From CBFDBF01 sp050293315 (lineage in GTDB: Bacteria > Pseudomonadota > Gammaproteobacteria > Chromatiales > Chromatiaceae): a stretch of DNA of 64,000 bases. Positions 34,763 through 43,462 of the stretch are shown here, piece by piece. The stretch is taken from positions 124,001 to 188,000 of the forward strand of contig JBNKMS010000023.1 of the NCBI GenBank assembly GCA_050293315.1, read 5' to 3'. A program made the position numbers and the translations under genes. The notes below the pieces were generated by a model. That model was not told the origin of the DNA. It saw only the letters and a list, made by a program, of their open reading frames with translations, and searched no databases. The stretch's first letter is position 1, and each line of letters begins with the position of its first letter.

Positions 34763-35070
34763 TGCTCAACCCATTGTAGATAGCCTGGCAGGCCATGTTC
34801 TACAGAGACCGCTACGATTTCTGGTAGTTCATAGGGGTGTATGGTGACCAGTTCCTGCTCTAGCGCGCTGTATGCAGCGCGGCTGCTCTTGATCAACAGC
34901 ATGCTCTCCTCAGCAGTTTCGAGTTTTCCCTGCCACTGGTAGACGGATATGACCGGTGATGTAACAGTGACGCAGGCGGCCAGATGTTGATCAACTAGGT
35001 GGTTGGCGATCCGTTCGGCGCACTCCCGGTCCGGGCAGTTGCAATAGATAAGTAGCATCTCTGTGGTCAT
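34744..35070 (-). CDS. cutA: CutA1-type divalent-ion tolerance protein
   Basis: 108-residue trimeric P-II-like protein. Typical segments are IANHLVDQHLAACV, ISVYQWQGKLETAEES and HPYELPEIVAVSV. It was linked genetically to copper tolerance, but its exact role is unsettled. ATG 35070 has GGAGAA upstream. Divergent from fxsA across an 87-base gap. Confidence 0.95.
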   Translation of the reverse strand: MTTEMLLIYCNCPDRECAERIANHLVDQHLAACVTVTSPVISVYQWQGKLETAEESMLLIKSSRAAYSALEQELVTIHPYELPEIVAVSVEHGLPGYLQWVEQCTTKD

Positions 35071-35126
35071 GCAGATTGATTCTCCGTTATATACAACACC
35101 GGGGTCAATTGGCAATTCACGTTGAG

Positions 35127-35143
35127 GCCGGAAAAAAACCGGC
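35127..35143 (+). promoter_or_regulatory. small hairpin in the fxsA leader
   Basis: GCCGG (35127-35131), seven A residues, CCGGC (35139-35143), placed 15 bases before the fxsA start. It may be a leader hairpin or the 5' side of the cutA/fxsA control region. Role unproven. Confidence 0.3.
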
Positions 35144-35157
35144 GTAAGCTTGCTGCC

Positions 35158-35613
35158 ATGAATCCTGTTTTTATATTTTTGCTGTTATTTGTCGGTGTTC
35201 CACTACTGGAGCTCTACTGGTTATTGGAGGTTAGTGGTGCCATTGGTGCCTTTCCAACCATATTTCTAGTGGTATTTACCGCTGTACTGGGCGGTCTGAT
35301 GGTGCGTATACAGGGCTTTGCCAGCACCATGCGGGTACGGGCTGCGCTCTCTCAGGGTGAAACCCCTGCCATTGAGATGTTGGCTGGCTCCCTCCTGCTG
35401 GTGAGTGGCTTTCTCTTGCTGTTGCCCGGTTTCTTCACCGACATTATTGGCTTTTTGCTACTGATTCCGCCTCTGCGCCAGTGGTTGGTTGTGACGGTGC
35501 TGCAACGGATGAGGATTCTGCGCCCGCAACGTCCGGCTGAGCCGCAGCAGGGGCGTCCGTCGCCGCGGCCCCGGGTGATCGAGGGGGAGTACCGGCGGGA
35601 AGATGATCAATGA
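35158..35613 (+). CDS. fxsA: FxsA membrane protein
   Basis: 151 residues, three to four membrane segments in the first 115 (FIFLLLFVGVPLLELYWLL, FPTIFLVVFTAVLGGLMV, SLLLVSGFLLLLPGFFTDIIG) followed by a basic/Pro tail. FxsA overproduction relieves F-plasmid exclusion of phage T7 in E. coli; its cellular job is unknown. The last 170 bases overlap the convergent ElyC-like gene. Confidence 0.93.
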   Translation: MNPVFIFLLLFVGVPLLELYWLLEVSGAIGAFPTIFLVVFTAVLGGLMVRIQGFASTMRVRAALSQGETPAIEMLAGSLLLVSGFLLLLPGFFTDIIGFLLLIPPLRQWLVVTVLQRMRILRPQRPAEPQQGRPSPRPRVIEGEYRREDDQ

Positions 35614-36376
35614 TCTCACGTACCCGGTACCAGCCACTGCCGATATATTCATGCAGGGCCCAATGGCTGTCATTGAACGCATCTATTGATGGCAGCCAGC
35701 TGCTCGGATCTGACGGTGGTTGTTGCGGTGGGCTGAAACCGGTAGGTGCCGGTATCGGGTAGATACCGACCCGATTAAAAGAGTCGACAGCGCGTGGCAT
35801 ATGCCAGGCGCTGGTTACCAGGATGATCTTCTTTATTTTGAGTTGCTGCAGTATCTCTTTGGTATTGACGGCATTATCCCAGGTTGTCCTGCTCTGCTTC
35901 TCCAGCGCCAGGATCTTAGTGACCCAAAACTCCTGCTTGAGTGCCTTTGCAGCCACCTCAGCCTCAGAATACATGCTGTCGTAAGATGGTCTGCCCCCGC
36001 TTATAATCACCGGCAGGCCGGTGCGGTGGTGGAGCCAGGCGGTGTAGCGGATCCGTTCCAGCATGGTGCCACCGATGGTGTCCTCCCCATATTCGGGGGC
36101 ATCCAGATACATCTTGCCTCCAAGTACGACGATGGCCTCAGCCGCATCTGATCGGATTGCATCAGCCTGAAGTGCGGGGTGTAGTTTAAGGCCGGACATC
36201 AACTCAGTAGCAATGAATGGAGTGCTTAACAAATAGAGCGATGCCATGGAAAGGAACAGCATGAATTTGCCCAGTCGCCGTCGTAGAAATAGCAGACCAA
36301 GTAGCGCCAGCAGGACGAGTAGCCCCGGAGGTAGCAGTAGGCTCTTTACGATCTGTAGCTGTGCATAATTAATCAC
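35444..36376 (-). CDS. ElyC/YdcF-type DUF218 membrane protein
   Basis: 310 residues. Two N-terminal membrane segments (SLLLPPGLLVLLALLGLLFL, FMLFLSMASLYLLSTPFIA) and a DUF218 domain (about 80-255) with AIVVLGGKMY, PVIISGGRPS, SEAEVAAKAL, ALEKQSRTTWDNA and ILVTSAWHMPRA. ElyC in E. coli affects envelope lipid-carrier metabolism. The final 50 residues (Ala/Pro/Ser-rich) overlap fxsA on the other strand and look like low-complexity read-through of the fxsA tail. The start overlaps the lipA stop by eight bases. Confidence 0.88.
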   Translation of the reverse strand: MINYAQLQIVKSLLLPPGLLVLLALLGLLFLRRRLGKFMLFLSMASLYLLSTPFIATELMSGLKLHPALQADAIRSDAAEAIVVLGGKMYLDAPEYGEDTIGGTMLERIRYTAWLHHRTGLPVIISGGRPSYDSMYSEAEVAAKALKQEFWVTKILALEKQSRTTWDNAVNTKEILQQLKIKKIILVTSAWHMPRAVDSFNRVGIYPIPAPTGFSPPQQPPSDPSSWLPSIDAFNDSHWALHEYIGSGWYRVREIIDHLPAGTPPRSPGAAATDAPAAAQPDVAGAESSSVAAPSQPTTGAEAESVAKSQ

Positions 36377-37343
36377 TGTTTACTCCTTGTGCCTGAGCAG
36401 CGGCGTGGTAGGAGGAGCGTACCATGGGGGCGCTGGCAACCGTGTTGAAACCCATCTCCTCTCCTATCTGTCGTAGCTGCTCGAACTCTGTCGGATGGAC
36501 AAAACGTCGTACCGGTATATGGTCACGGCTCGGCTGCAGGTATTGACCCAGGGTCAGCATATTGCAGCCGATGGCGCGTAGATCTCGCATCACACTCTCG
36601 ACCTCAGTAAGCTCCTCCCCAAGGCCCAGCATCAGGCCGGATTTGGTTGGTAGCTCAGGGTGCTGCTGCTTATGCAGTTTTAGTAGCTGTAGTGATTGCT
36701 GGTAGTCGCCACCCGGACGCACCTCACGATAGAGTCGGGGCACCGTCTCCAGATTGTGATTGAAGATGTCGGCTGGCTCAGTCGCAAGTTGCTGTAGCGC
36801 GATCTCTTGACGGCCCCTGAAATCCGGCACCAGGATCTCGACCTGACACCCAGGGGTTTGTTCTCTGATGGCGCGGATCGTAGCGGCATAGTGGCTGGCT
36901 CCACCGTCACGCAGGTCATCCCTGTCTACTGAGGTTATGACTACAAAGGAGAGCCCCATCTCTGCCACCGTGGCGGCCAGCCGTTGTGGTTCGTCCTGGT
37001 CAAGAGGCATGGGGGTGCCATGGGCGACGTCGCAGAAGGGGCAGCGGCGGGTGCATATATCTCCCATAATCATAAAGGTGGCTATGCCGTGACCAAAACA
37101 CTCGCCCAGGTTGGGGCAGGCCGCCTCTTCACACACCGTGCCGAGGGTGTTGTCCCGTAGTAGCTTGCGGATGCGTTGCACCTCTTTGCCAACCGGTGGT
37201 ACTGCTCGAATCCACTTCGGTTTGCGCAGTAACTCTTTACTCTGCTCCAGTTGCACCGGCACACGGGAGAGTTTTTGCGCACCACGTTGGTGGCTCTCCG
37301 GGGTGCTGCGAGAAGGGGCGGTATAGGGGCTCTCTCTGCTCAT
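36369..37343 (-). CDS. lipA: lipoyl synthase
   Basis: 324-residue radical-SAM enzyme that inserts two sulfurs into octanoyl groups. It has both iron-sulfur clusters: the auxiliary set in CEEAACPNLGEC and the radical-SAM set in CTRRCPFC, plus the C-terminal RSSY motif (APMVRSSYHAA). Follows lipB in the standard order. Confidence 0.98.
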   Translation of the reverse strand: MSRESPYTAPSRSTPESHQRGAQKLSRVPVQLEQSKELLRKPKWIRAVPPVGKEVQRIRKLLRDNTLGTVCEEAACPNLGECFGHGIATFMIMGDICTRRCPFCDVAHGTPMPLDQDEPQRLAATVAEMGLSFVVITSVDRDDLRDGGASHYAATIRAIREQTPGCQVEILVPDFRGRQEIALQQLATEPADIFNHNLETVPRLYREVRPGGDYQQSLQLLKLHKQQHPELPTKSGLMLGLGEELTEVESVMRDLRAIGCNMLTLGQYLQPSRDHIPVRRFVHPTEFEQLRQIGEEMGFNTVASAPMVRSSYHAAAQAQGVNSD

Positions 37344-37412
37344 TTGGTGGAATGGTAAGGCTTTGGCTGACTGAGGTCTATAACCTACATCTCATAGTGG
37401 AGGGGTGCTGTG

Positions 37413-38042
37413 TCACTCTGAACCGTGCGGGCTTAAGCAGAATGAGCGTATCTGTTGCGTCAGTAGTGCGGCCAACTGTTCACCAACCTCTGTGATGCTT
37501 AGGTTTACAGCAAGGTCCTTGAGCTGGGTTACCGCCAGACCTGTATGGCCACAAGGGTTGATGCGGGAGAATGGCTCAATATCCATATCAATATTGATGC
37601 TCATTCCATGCAGAGTGCGGCCGTGGGTTACTCGCAGACCAACGGATGCGAGCTTGCGTCCACCGACATAGATCCCCGGCGCTCCGGTTTGGCGTTGTGC
37701 CACAATCCCGTAAGGCTGGAGCAGATCGATCACCGACTCCTCCAGCAGCCGCACCAGATGGCGCACGCCAAGATGTGCCCGGTGCAGATCAAACAGTATG
37801 TAGAGGAGTAGTTGGCCAGGGCCGTGGTAGGTTACCTGACCGCCACGATCAACCCGCAAGACCGGTATATCGCCAGGCTGTAGCAGGTGTTCCTCTGAGG
37901 CTGAGCGCCCCAGGGTATAGATGGGGGGGTGCTGCAGCAGCCAGATCTCATCCGGCGTAGCTGCGTTACGCTCTGCGGTAAATTGCAGCATCTGCTGCCA
38001 GATGGTTTGGTACTGCTGTTGCCCCAGGTGGCGTACGATCAT
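37413..38042 (-). CDS. lipB: octanoyltransferase
   Basis: 209 residues. Transfers octanoate from ACP to lipoate-dependent enzymes. Motifs: PIYTLGRSASEEHLL, VDRGGQVTYHGPGQLLLYIL, and the catalytic pair (Lys in GGRKLASVGLRVTHGRT, Cys in NPCGHTGLAVTQL). Cotranscribed with ybeD upstream and lipA downstream. Confidence 0.97.
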   Translation of the reverse strand: MIVRHLGQQQYQTIWQQMLQFTAERNAATPDEIWLLQHPPIYTLGRSASEEHLLQPGDIPVLRVDRGGQVTYHGPGQLLLYILFDLHRAHLGVRHLVRLLEESVIDLLQPYGIVAQRQTGAPGIYVGGRKLASVGLRVTHGRTLHGMSINIDMDIEPFSRINPCGHTGLAVTQLKDLAVNLSITEVGEQLAALLTQQIRSFCLSPHGSE

Positions 38043-38061
38043 GTCGTTTGCCGAGGGCCTG

Positions 38062-38337
38062 TTAGAGGCTCATCAGCACCTGCTCATGGGCGCTAAGTTC
38101 CCGGTAGATGGCGTCCAACTGCCCCCTACTACTGGCCTCTATAGTGACGGTAACAGAGAGGTATTTCCCCTCTTTGCTGGGGCGTGCTGTGACCGCATCC
38201 GTGCCAATGTCGGGGGCGTGTCGGCGAACTATCGCTTCTACTATGGCTACGAAATCTGGCCCAGCCAGGCCCATCGCCTTGATGGCGAAACTGCAGGGAA
38301 ACTGCATGCAGCTATCTTGCTGCCCTGGGTCGCTCAC
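38062..38337 (-). CDS. ybeD: DUF493-family protein (YbeD)
   Basis: 91 residues, alpha-beta ACT-like fold; QFPCSFAIKAMGLAGPDFV and YLSVTVTIEASSRGQLDAIY are typical of YbeD. Function unknown, possibly regulatory for lipoate genes by conserved neighbourhood. GTG start overlaps the dat stop as GTGA, so translation is probably coupled. Confidence 0.93.
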   Translation of the reverse strand: MSDPGQQDSCMQFPCSFAIKAMGLAGPDFVAIVEAIVRRHAPDIGTDAVTARPSKEGKYLSVTVTIEASSRGQLDAIYRELSAHEQVLMSL

Positions 38338-39194
38338 CGTATACGTTCCTTCATCTCAGAATATAGCCGAGAGAGCTGTTGGAATAGCGGCCCCGGTCTG
38401 CCACTGCCTACCGCATCGCCGTTGAGGCTGGTTACCGGCATGATCTCCTTGGTAGAGCTGGTGAGCCAGATCTCTTCGGCGCTCTTCAGCTCCTCCACTT
38501 TGATATCTCTCTCTGCGGAATCGATCCCATTGTCCCTGGCCAGCTCCAGCACCAGATCACGAGTGATTCCAGGTAGCAGGAATCTACTTTTTGGAGGGGT
38601 GATCAACAGGCCGTTGGAGACAATAAAGAGGTTACTGGCAGACCCCTCTGTTGCCATGCCATCACGGATCAAGATCGCCTCATCTGCGTGTTCGTCTGTG
38701 GCCTGTTGCTTTAGCAGGACATTGGCCAACAGCGTGGTCGCCTTGATATTACACTGGTGCCAGCGGATATCTTCCAGCGTAACAGCGCGGATACCATCAG
38801 CGGCCAGTTTCGGATCTACCGCAGGTATAGGCGATGCCATGGCGAACACTGTCTGTTCAATGCCCTGCGGGATGGCGTGATCTCGTCCCGTAGCTGCCCC
38901 TCTGGTCACCTGAAGATAGATGGATTGATCTATATCCGGGCGCTGTTGCAGCAGCTGGTTGAATACATTGCGCCACTGCTCGGGTGAGAGGGGGTTTTGC
39001 ATACGTACAGAGTGCAGGCTATGTTCCAGGCGCTGTAGATGCTGATCCAGGCGAAACAGCTGACCACCGTATGCAGGGATGACCTCGTAGACGCTATCAC
39101 CGAACAGAAAACCGCGATCCAACACCGAGATCTGTGCCTCGGGCAGGGGCATAAATTGGCCGTTAAGGTAGATGTTGATGAGATGTTCACTCAT
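38334..39194 (-). CDS. dat: D-amino-acid aminotransferase (class IV PLP enzyme)
   Basis: 286 residues. Class IV aminotransferase fold: VLDRGFLFGDSVYEVIPAYG, PLP Lys in NIKATTLLANVL, EAILIRDGMATEGSASNLF and TSSTKEIMPVT. D-alanine aminotransferase makes D-alanine and D-glutamate for the wall; branched-chain or ADC-lyase activity cannot be excluded. Sits between dacC and ybeD-lipB, a familiar gammaproteobacterial order. Confidence 0.93.
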   Translation of the reverse strand: MSEHLINIYLNGQFMPLPEAQISVLDRGFLFGDSVYEVIPAYGGQLFRLDQHLQRLEHSLHSVRMQNPLSPEQWRNVFNQLLQQRPDIDQSIYLQVTRGAATGRDHAIPQGIEQTVFAMASPIPAVDPKLAADGIRAVTLEDIRWHQCNIKATTLLANVLLKQQATDEHADEAILIRDGMATEGSASNLFIVSNGLLITPPKSRFLLPGITRDLVLELARDNGIDSAERDIKVEELKSAEEIWLTSSTKEIMPVTSLNGDAVGSGRPGPLFQQLSRLYSEMKERIR

Positions 39195-39196
39195 AT

Positions 39197-40342
39197 CTAT
39201 TCAAACCAGAGGATTACCGAGTCAACAGTGCGTTGCCATATATCGCCCTCTGCCATATCAGTGAGGGCAATCAATGGTGCATTAGTGAATGGCTGACCCT
39301 CAAGGGTGATTTCAACCCTGCCCAGCTCATCCCCCTGTTTGACCGGTGCGGTTATCTTGCTGTTTATAACCATCTTGGCCTGCAGGTTTTCATACTGCTG
39401 ACGGGGGATGGTTACAAAAAGATCTCTCTGTAACCCCACAGTAAGCTGGTCCTGTTCGCCCTTCCATATCCTAACCTTGCTTAAGGTGTCACCGGCACCG
39501 TAGAGGCGGTGGGTCTCAAAAAAACGAAAACCGTAGTTGAGTAGTGATTTGCTCTCTCTGGCGCGGGCGTTCTCACTATCGGTACCCATTACGATTGAGG
39601 TGAGGCGCATGCCGTTGCGTACGGCAGAGGCGACCAGACAGAATCCGGCGCTCTCCGTGTGTCCGGTCTTGACTCCATCCACCGATTCATCCTGCCACAA
39701 CAGCTTATTGCGGTTGTATTGATGGATATTACCGAAGGTAAACTCTTTTATTGCGTACAGCTTATAGAACTGTGGGAACTCCCGAATAGTGGCTGCTGTT
39801 ACCAGGGCAAGATCATGTGCAGTAGTGTAGTGATCAGGATGTGGCAGGCCTGTGCTGTTGACGTAATGGGTGTTCTCCATACCGAGTTGTTTTGCCTGGC
39901 TGTTCATCATCCCGGCAAAGACCTCCTCACTACCGGCGATATGCTCTGCCAGCGCAACACTGGCATCATTGCCAGACTGGATGATCATCCCTTTGAGCAG
40001 GTTTTCGATGGAGATCTGTTTTCCCACCTCTATAAACATGCGTGAGCCGGGGGCACGCCACGCCTTTTCGCTGACTGTTACCATGTCCTGGAGCTGGATG
40101 TTTCCCTGCTGCAACTCTTTCAGTACTATATAGGCGGTCATTATTTTTGTCAGACTGGCAGGTTCCAGTCTCTGTTCGGAATTCTGTTCCGCCAGCACCT
40201 GACCACTGTTGTGATCTATTAGCAGGTAACCAGTTGCCGCTATCTTGGGCGGGGCCGGAATTGGGGTTGCGGCAAGGTCCTGGCTAAGGGTGAGTAGTAG
40301 CAATATAGCGGCTATGGATTTAATCTTGAGTAAAGCTGACAC
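39197..40342 (-). CDS. dacC: D-alanyl-D-alanine carboxypeptidase (PBP5/6 type)
   Basis: 381 residues. Signal peptide (to about DLAA-T), then a serine peptidase domain with SxxK (PASLTKIM), SGN (QSGNDAS) and KTG (DGVKTGHTES), followed by the PBP5-type C-terminal beta domain (from about VRIWKGEQDQ) and a C-terminal amphipathic anchor (WQRTVDSVILWF). Trims pentapeptides. GTG start at 40342. Could equally be called dacA. Confidence 0.95.
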   Translation of the reverse strand: MSALLKIKSIAAILLLLTLSQDLAATPIPAPPKIAATGYLLIDHNSGQVLAEQNSEQRLEPASLTKIMTAYIVLKELQQGNIQLQDMVTVSEKAWRAPGSRMFIEVGKQISIENLLKGMIIQSGNDASVALAEHIAGSEEVFAGMMNSQAKQLGMENTHYVNSTGLPHPDHYTTAHDLALVTAATIREFPQFYKLYAIKEFTFGNIHQYNRNKLLWQDESVDGVKTGHTESAGFCLVASAVRNGMRLTSIVMGTDSENARARESKSLLNYGFRFFETHRLYGAGDTLSKVRIWKGEQDQLTVGLQRDLFVTIPRQQYENLQAKMVINSKITAPVKQGDELGRVEITLEGQPFTNAPLIALTDMAEGDIWQRTVDSVILWFE

Positions 40343-40405
40343 GTCGGTAAAGGCTCCTGATATAAACGGGCAATAGCATCCCTATTCTAACTTAAAAGAT
40401 AGTGG

Positions 40406-41197
40406 TCATTCGATTACCACATGAGTGGTATGGATACCCAAGGCGGGCAGATGCATGGATATCGCATCTACCTGTTCAACGCTTGCCAGGGGGCCGATCT
40501 GTACCCGGAACATTCTGCCGGCCTGCTGGATACGCATCGGTCGGCGCAGAGAGTTGCCCAGTCGATAGCTTAGCTGTTCGGCGTTGTTGCGGTTGGCAAA
40601 GGCCCCTACCTGGATAAATAGAGTTGGTGTTCTGTTGGCAAAGGTCCTGATTTGACGCGGTGGCGGGGCTGGATTATTTGGATTGAGGGCGGTCACCTCC
40701 ACCAGGCCGGTACCATTGCCGAGGATGCCCAGTTTGGTAGCGGCGGCGTAAGAGAGGTCAATAATACGGTTCTCATGGAAGGGGCCGCGGTCATTGACTC
40801 TTACCACGGTACTGCGACCATTGCGTAGATTGGTTACCCGTACATACGTGGGCAGGGGCAGCTCCTTGTGCGCGGCAGTCATGGCGTACATGTTGTACGG
40901 CTCGCCGCTGGAGGTGCGGCGGCCATGGAATTTGGTGCCGTACCATGAGGCCAGGCCGCGTTCTGAATAGCCTCGGCTGCTGGACATGACATGGTAGCGT
41001 CTACCATTCACGACGTAGCTTTGGGGGTTGCCGCTACGGCTGCGTGGTTCTGCCCTGGGGACTGCATCTTGTATTCTGTTAGGATCCAATCTCCTCGCGG
41101 GGGCGCCATCGCCAGAACCACCTCCGTAGGGGCTGTATGAGAAACAGCCAGTCAACAGCAGGGGTAGTCCGACCATGGCTACTATGCGTCTGATCAT
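40406..41197 (-). CDS. rlpA: rare lipoprotein A, septal-ring lytic transglycosylase
   Basis: 263-residue outer-membrane lipoprotein. Lipobox LTGC at residues 15-18, a DPBB/RlpA domain (about 80-170: GLASWYGTKFHGRRTSSGE, VRVTNLRNGRSTVVRVNDRG) and a C-terminal SPOR domain (about 188-262). The latter targets denuded glycan at division sites. Next to mltB, as in E. coli. Confidence 0.95.
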   Translation of the reverse strand: MIRRIVAMVGLPLLLTGCFSYSPYGGGSGDGAPARRLDPNRIQDAVPRAEPRSRSGNPQSYVVNGRRYHVMSSSRGYSERGLASWYGTKFHGRRTSSGEPYNMYAMTAAHKELPLPTYVRVTNLRNGRSTVVRVNDRGPFHENRIIDLSYAAATKLGILGNGTGLVEVTALNPNNPAPPPRQIRTFANRTPTLFIQVGAFANRNNAEQLSYRLGNSLRRPMRIQQAGRMFRVQIGPLASVEQVDAISMHLPALGIHTTHVVIE

Positions 41198-41198
41198 T

Positions 41199-42206
41199 CT
41201 AGTTGACCTCGCTCTGCTGCCCGTGTAGTTGCAATATCCGCTGACTTAACTGATATACCGCCATGGCGTAGTGGGCGCTGTGGTTATAGCGGGTGATGAC
41301 ATAAAAGTTGTGTAGTCCCAGCCAATACTCATGCTCGTCAGGGGCCGACTCCAGCTGGATAAGGGTGGTCTCCAGCCCCTTTGGTAGTGGTTCTTCACTG
41401 CTTATACCAATATCACTTAGTGCGCCCACAGTGGTGTTTGGTTTGAGGCCGGAATTGGCATATGGCTCGTATTGCGATCCGTTCACTGTGGCTGGAGCAG
41501 CAACCTTTCCACCGGCCTGCCAACCGTGTTTCTGGAAATAGTTGGCGACGCTACCGATAATGTCGGCTCGGCTCTCTATCAGGTCGCGCTTGCCATCAGA
41601 ATCAAAATCCACAGCATATGTCCGATAGCTCTGGGGGATGAACTGCGGCATACCCATGGCCCCAGCATAGGATCCAACTATTTCGTAAGTAGCCACCGGC
41701 TCTTCCCGGTTCAGCAGCAGGAACTCCTCTAGCTGCCGCCGGAAGAACTTGCTCCTGGGAGGATAACCGAAGGCAAGGGTGCTGAGGGCATCCAGTACTC
41801 GATAGCGACCGCGGTGTCTTCCGTAGTAGGACTCAACACCGATAATGGCGACGATGATCTCCTGTGGTACGCCGAACTTTTCCTCTGCCCGCTGTAAGAG
41901 CGCTTTGTTCTCGCGCCAGAAGTCGACCCCGGCCTTGGCGCGGGCGTCGGTGACAAAGATCGGGCGATATTGATGCCATGGCTTGGCCTCATAGGGGCGG
42001 CTGATGGCGTCAATTATATCTTTTTGAAAGACGGCGCTGGCCATCAGTGCAGATGTCTGTTGCGGGTCGAGTTTATGCTTTGCTGCCATCTCCTGGGCAA
42101 ACTCTTCAGCCCTGGAGCTGAATTTGGCTTCTATGCTGGTACAGGAGCTGGTTATCACTGCAAGCGTGATGACAATCAGTATCGGTCGAAATCTTATTGG
42201 TTTCAT
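41199..42206 (-). CDS. mltB: membrane-bound lytic transglycosylase B
   Basis: 335 residues. An N-terminal signal with a Cys at about 23 (VITSSC) suggests a lipoprotein, though the -3 residue is not classical. Catalytic Glu is in AIIGVESYYGRHRG, followed by AGAMGMPQFIPQSYR. Cleaves the glycan backbone to anhydro-muropeptides. GGAGAA precedes the ATG. Placed between rodA and rlpA. Confidence 0.95.
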   Translation of the reverse strand: MKPIRFRPILIVITLAVITSSCTSIEAKFSSRAEEFAQEMAAKHKLDPQQTSALMASAVFQKDIIDAISRPYEAKPWHQYRPIFVTDARAKAGVDFWRENKALLQRAEEKFGVPQEIIVAIIGVESYYGRHRGRYRVLDALSTLAFGYPPRSKFFRRQLEEFLLLNREEPVATYEIVGSYAGAMGMPQFIPQSYRTYAVDFDSDGKRDLIESRADIIGSVANYFQKHGWQAGGKVAAPATVNGSQYEPYANSGLKPNTTVGALSDIGISSEEPLPKGLETTLIQLESAPDEHEYWLGLHNFYVITRYNHSAHYAMAVYQLSQRILQLHGQQSEVN

Positions 42207-42325
42207 CTATTCTCCACATTGCCCCGGATGCTCTGCCAGGGAGTTGCATGCATGTTTTGATTAAGCAGAAACAAAAATTAGCCGTATGTTAACAAGTAAT
42301 GCCATGTAATCGGTAAAAATTCATA

Positions 42326-43462
42326 CTATGCTGGCAGCAGTCTGCGGTGTGTATGGATGGACATAAGGATGCCAAAGCCTGCGAGAATGGTCACCAGTGA
42401 TGTGCCGCCATAGCTTATCAACGGCAGGGGTACTCCGACCACCGGCAGGATTCCGCTGACCATGCCGGTGTTGACAAACAGGTAGATAAAAAACACCAGG
42501 GTCAGGGATCCGGCCAATAGGCGGCTATAGGTGTCTTGTCCCTGGGAGGCGATATAGAGACCGCGCAGAATGATAAACATATAGAGTGTTAGCAGTAGTA
42601 TGACACCGCTAAATCCAAACTCCTCTGCTATGACCGCAAATATAAAGTCGGTAGTCCTCTCCGGTAGAAACTCAAGTTGTGATTGGGTGCCATTGAGCCA
42701 TCCCTTGCCGTAGAGTCCCCCTGATCCTATGGCGATCTTGGACTGGATAATATGGTATCCGGCGCCTAAAGGGTCACGCTCCGGGTCGAGAAAGGTAAGC
42801 ACCCTTTTCTGTTGGTACAGCGGCATCCACCAGTACCAGTAGGCCCACCCTGCCGGGATAGCGGTCAATAACATCCCGCCGACAAACACCCAACTCAGTC
42901 CTGCCAGCAACAGGGTGAAGCCCCCGGCAGTGATCACCAGTAGTGCGGTGCCCAGATCAGGTTGGATTGCTATCAGCACAACCGGTAGCAGGATCAACAG
43001 CCCGGCAACCACCAGCCGGTACCACTTCGGCGGTAGAGATTTCTCCGCCAGATACCAGGCGACCATCATTGGTACAGCTATCTTGGATATCTCCGACGGC
43101 TGGAACCGGAATGCCCCCAGACTGAGCCAGCGTTGCGCCCCTTTCCCAATATAGCCGACCAGCGGGACCATCAGTAACAGCAGAACCGCAAAGATAAATA
43201 GCCATGGTGTCCAACGTCGCAGCTGGGCTGGAGGAATTTGAGCCAGCATTATCATCACTACAAAACCGATAGCAAGACGTATTGTCTGGCGCATCACCAG
43301 CCCTATCTCCTCACCACTGGCGCTATATAGAATGAACAGGCCGAGGCCACATAACAGTACCAATCCCAGTAGTAGCGGCATGTCTATATGCAACTTAGGT
43401 ATCAGGCCGCGTCTCCTGATCGGAGATGGGTTGTCTAGATACTCTCTCTTGACTGGGTTCAC
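42326..43462 (-). CDS. rodA: peptidoglycan glycosyltransferase RodA
   Basis: 378-residue SEDS-family membrane protein with about ten segments. Conserved stretches: QPDLGTALLVITAGG (Asp is catalytic), FLPERTTDFIFAVIAEEFG and VGVPLPLISYGGTSL. Polymerises lipid II during elongation with PBP2. GTG start overlaps the mrdA stop by four bases (GTGA). Confidence 0.97.
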   Translation of the reverse strand: MNPVKREYLDNPSPIRRRGLIPKLHIDMPLLLGLVLLCGLGLFILYSASGEEIGLVMRQTIRLAIGFVVMIMLAQIPPAQLRRWTPWLFIFAVLLLLMVPLVGYIGKGAQRWLSLGAFRFQPSEISKIAVPMMVAWYLAEKSLPPKWYRLVVAGLLILLPVVLIAIQPDLGTALLVITAGGFTLLLAGLSWVFVGGMLLTAIPAGWAYWYWWMPLYQQKRVLTFLDPERDPLGAGYHIIQSKIAIGSGGLYGKGWLNGTQSQLEFLPERTTDFIFAVIAEEFGFSGVILLLTLYMFIILRGLYIASQGQDTYSRLLAGSLTLVFFIYLFVNTGMVSGILPVVGVPLPLISYGGTSLVTILAGFGILMSIHTHRRLLPA

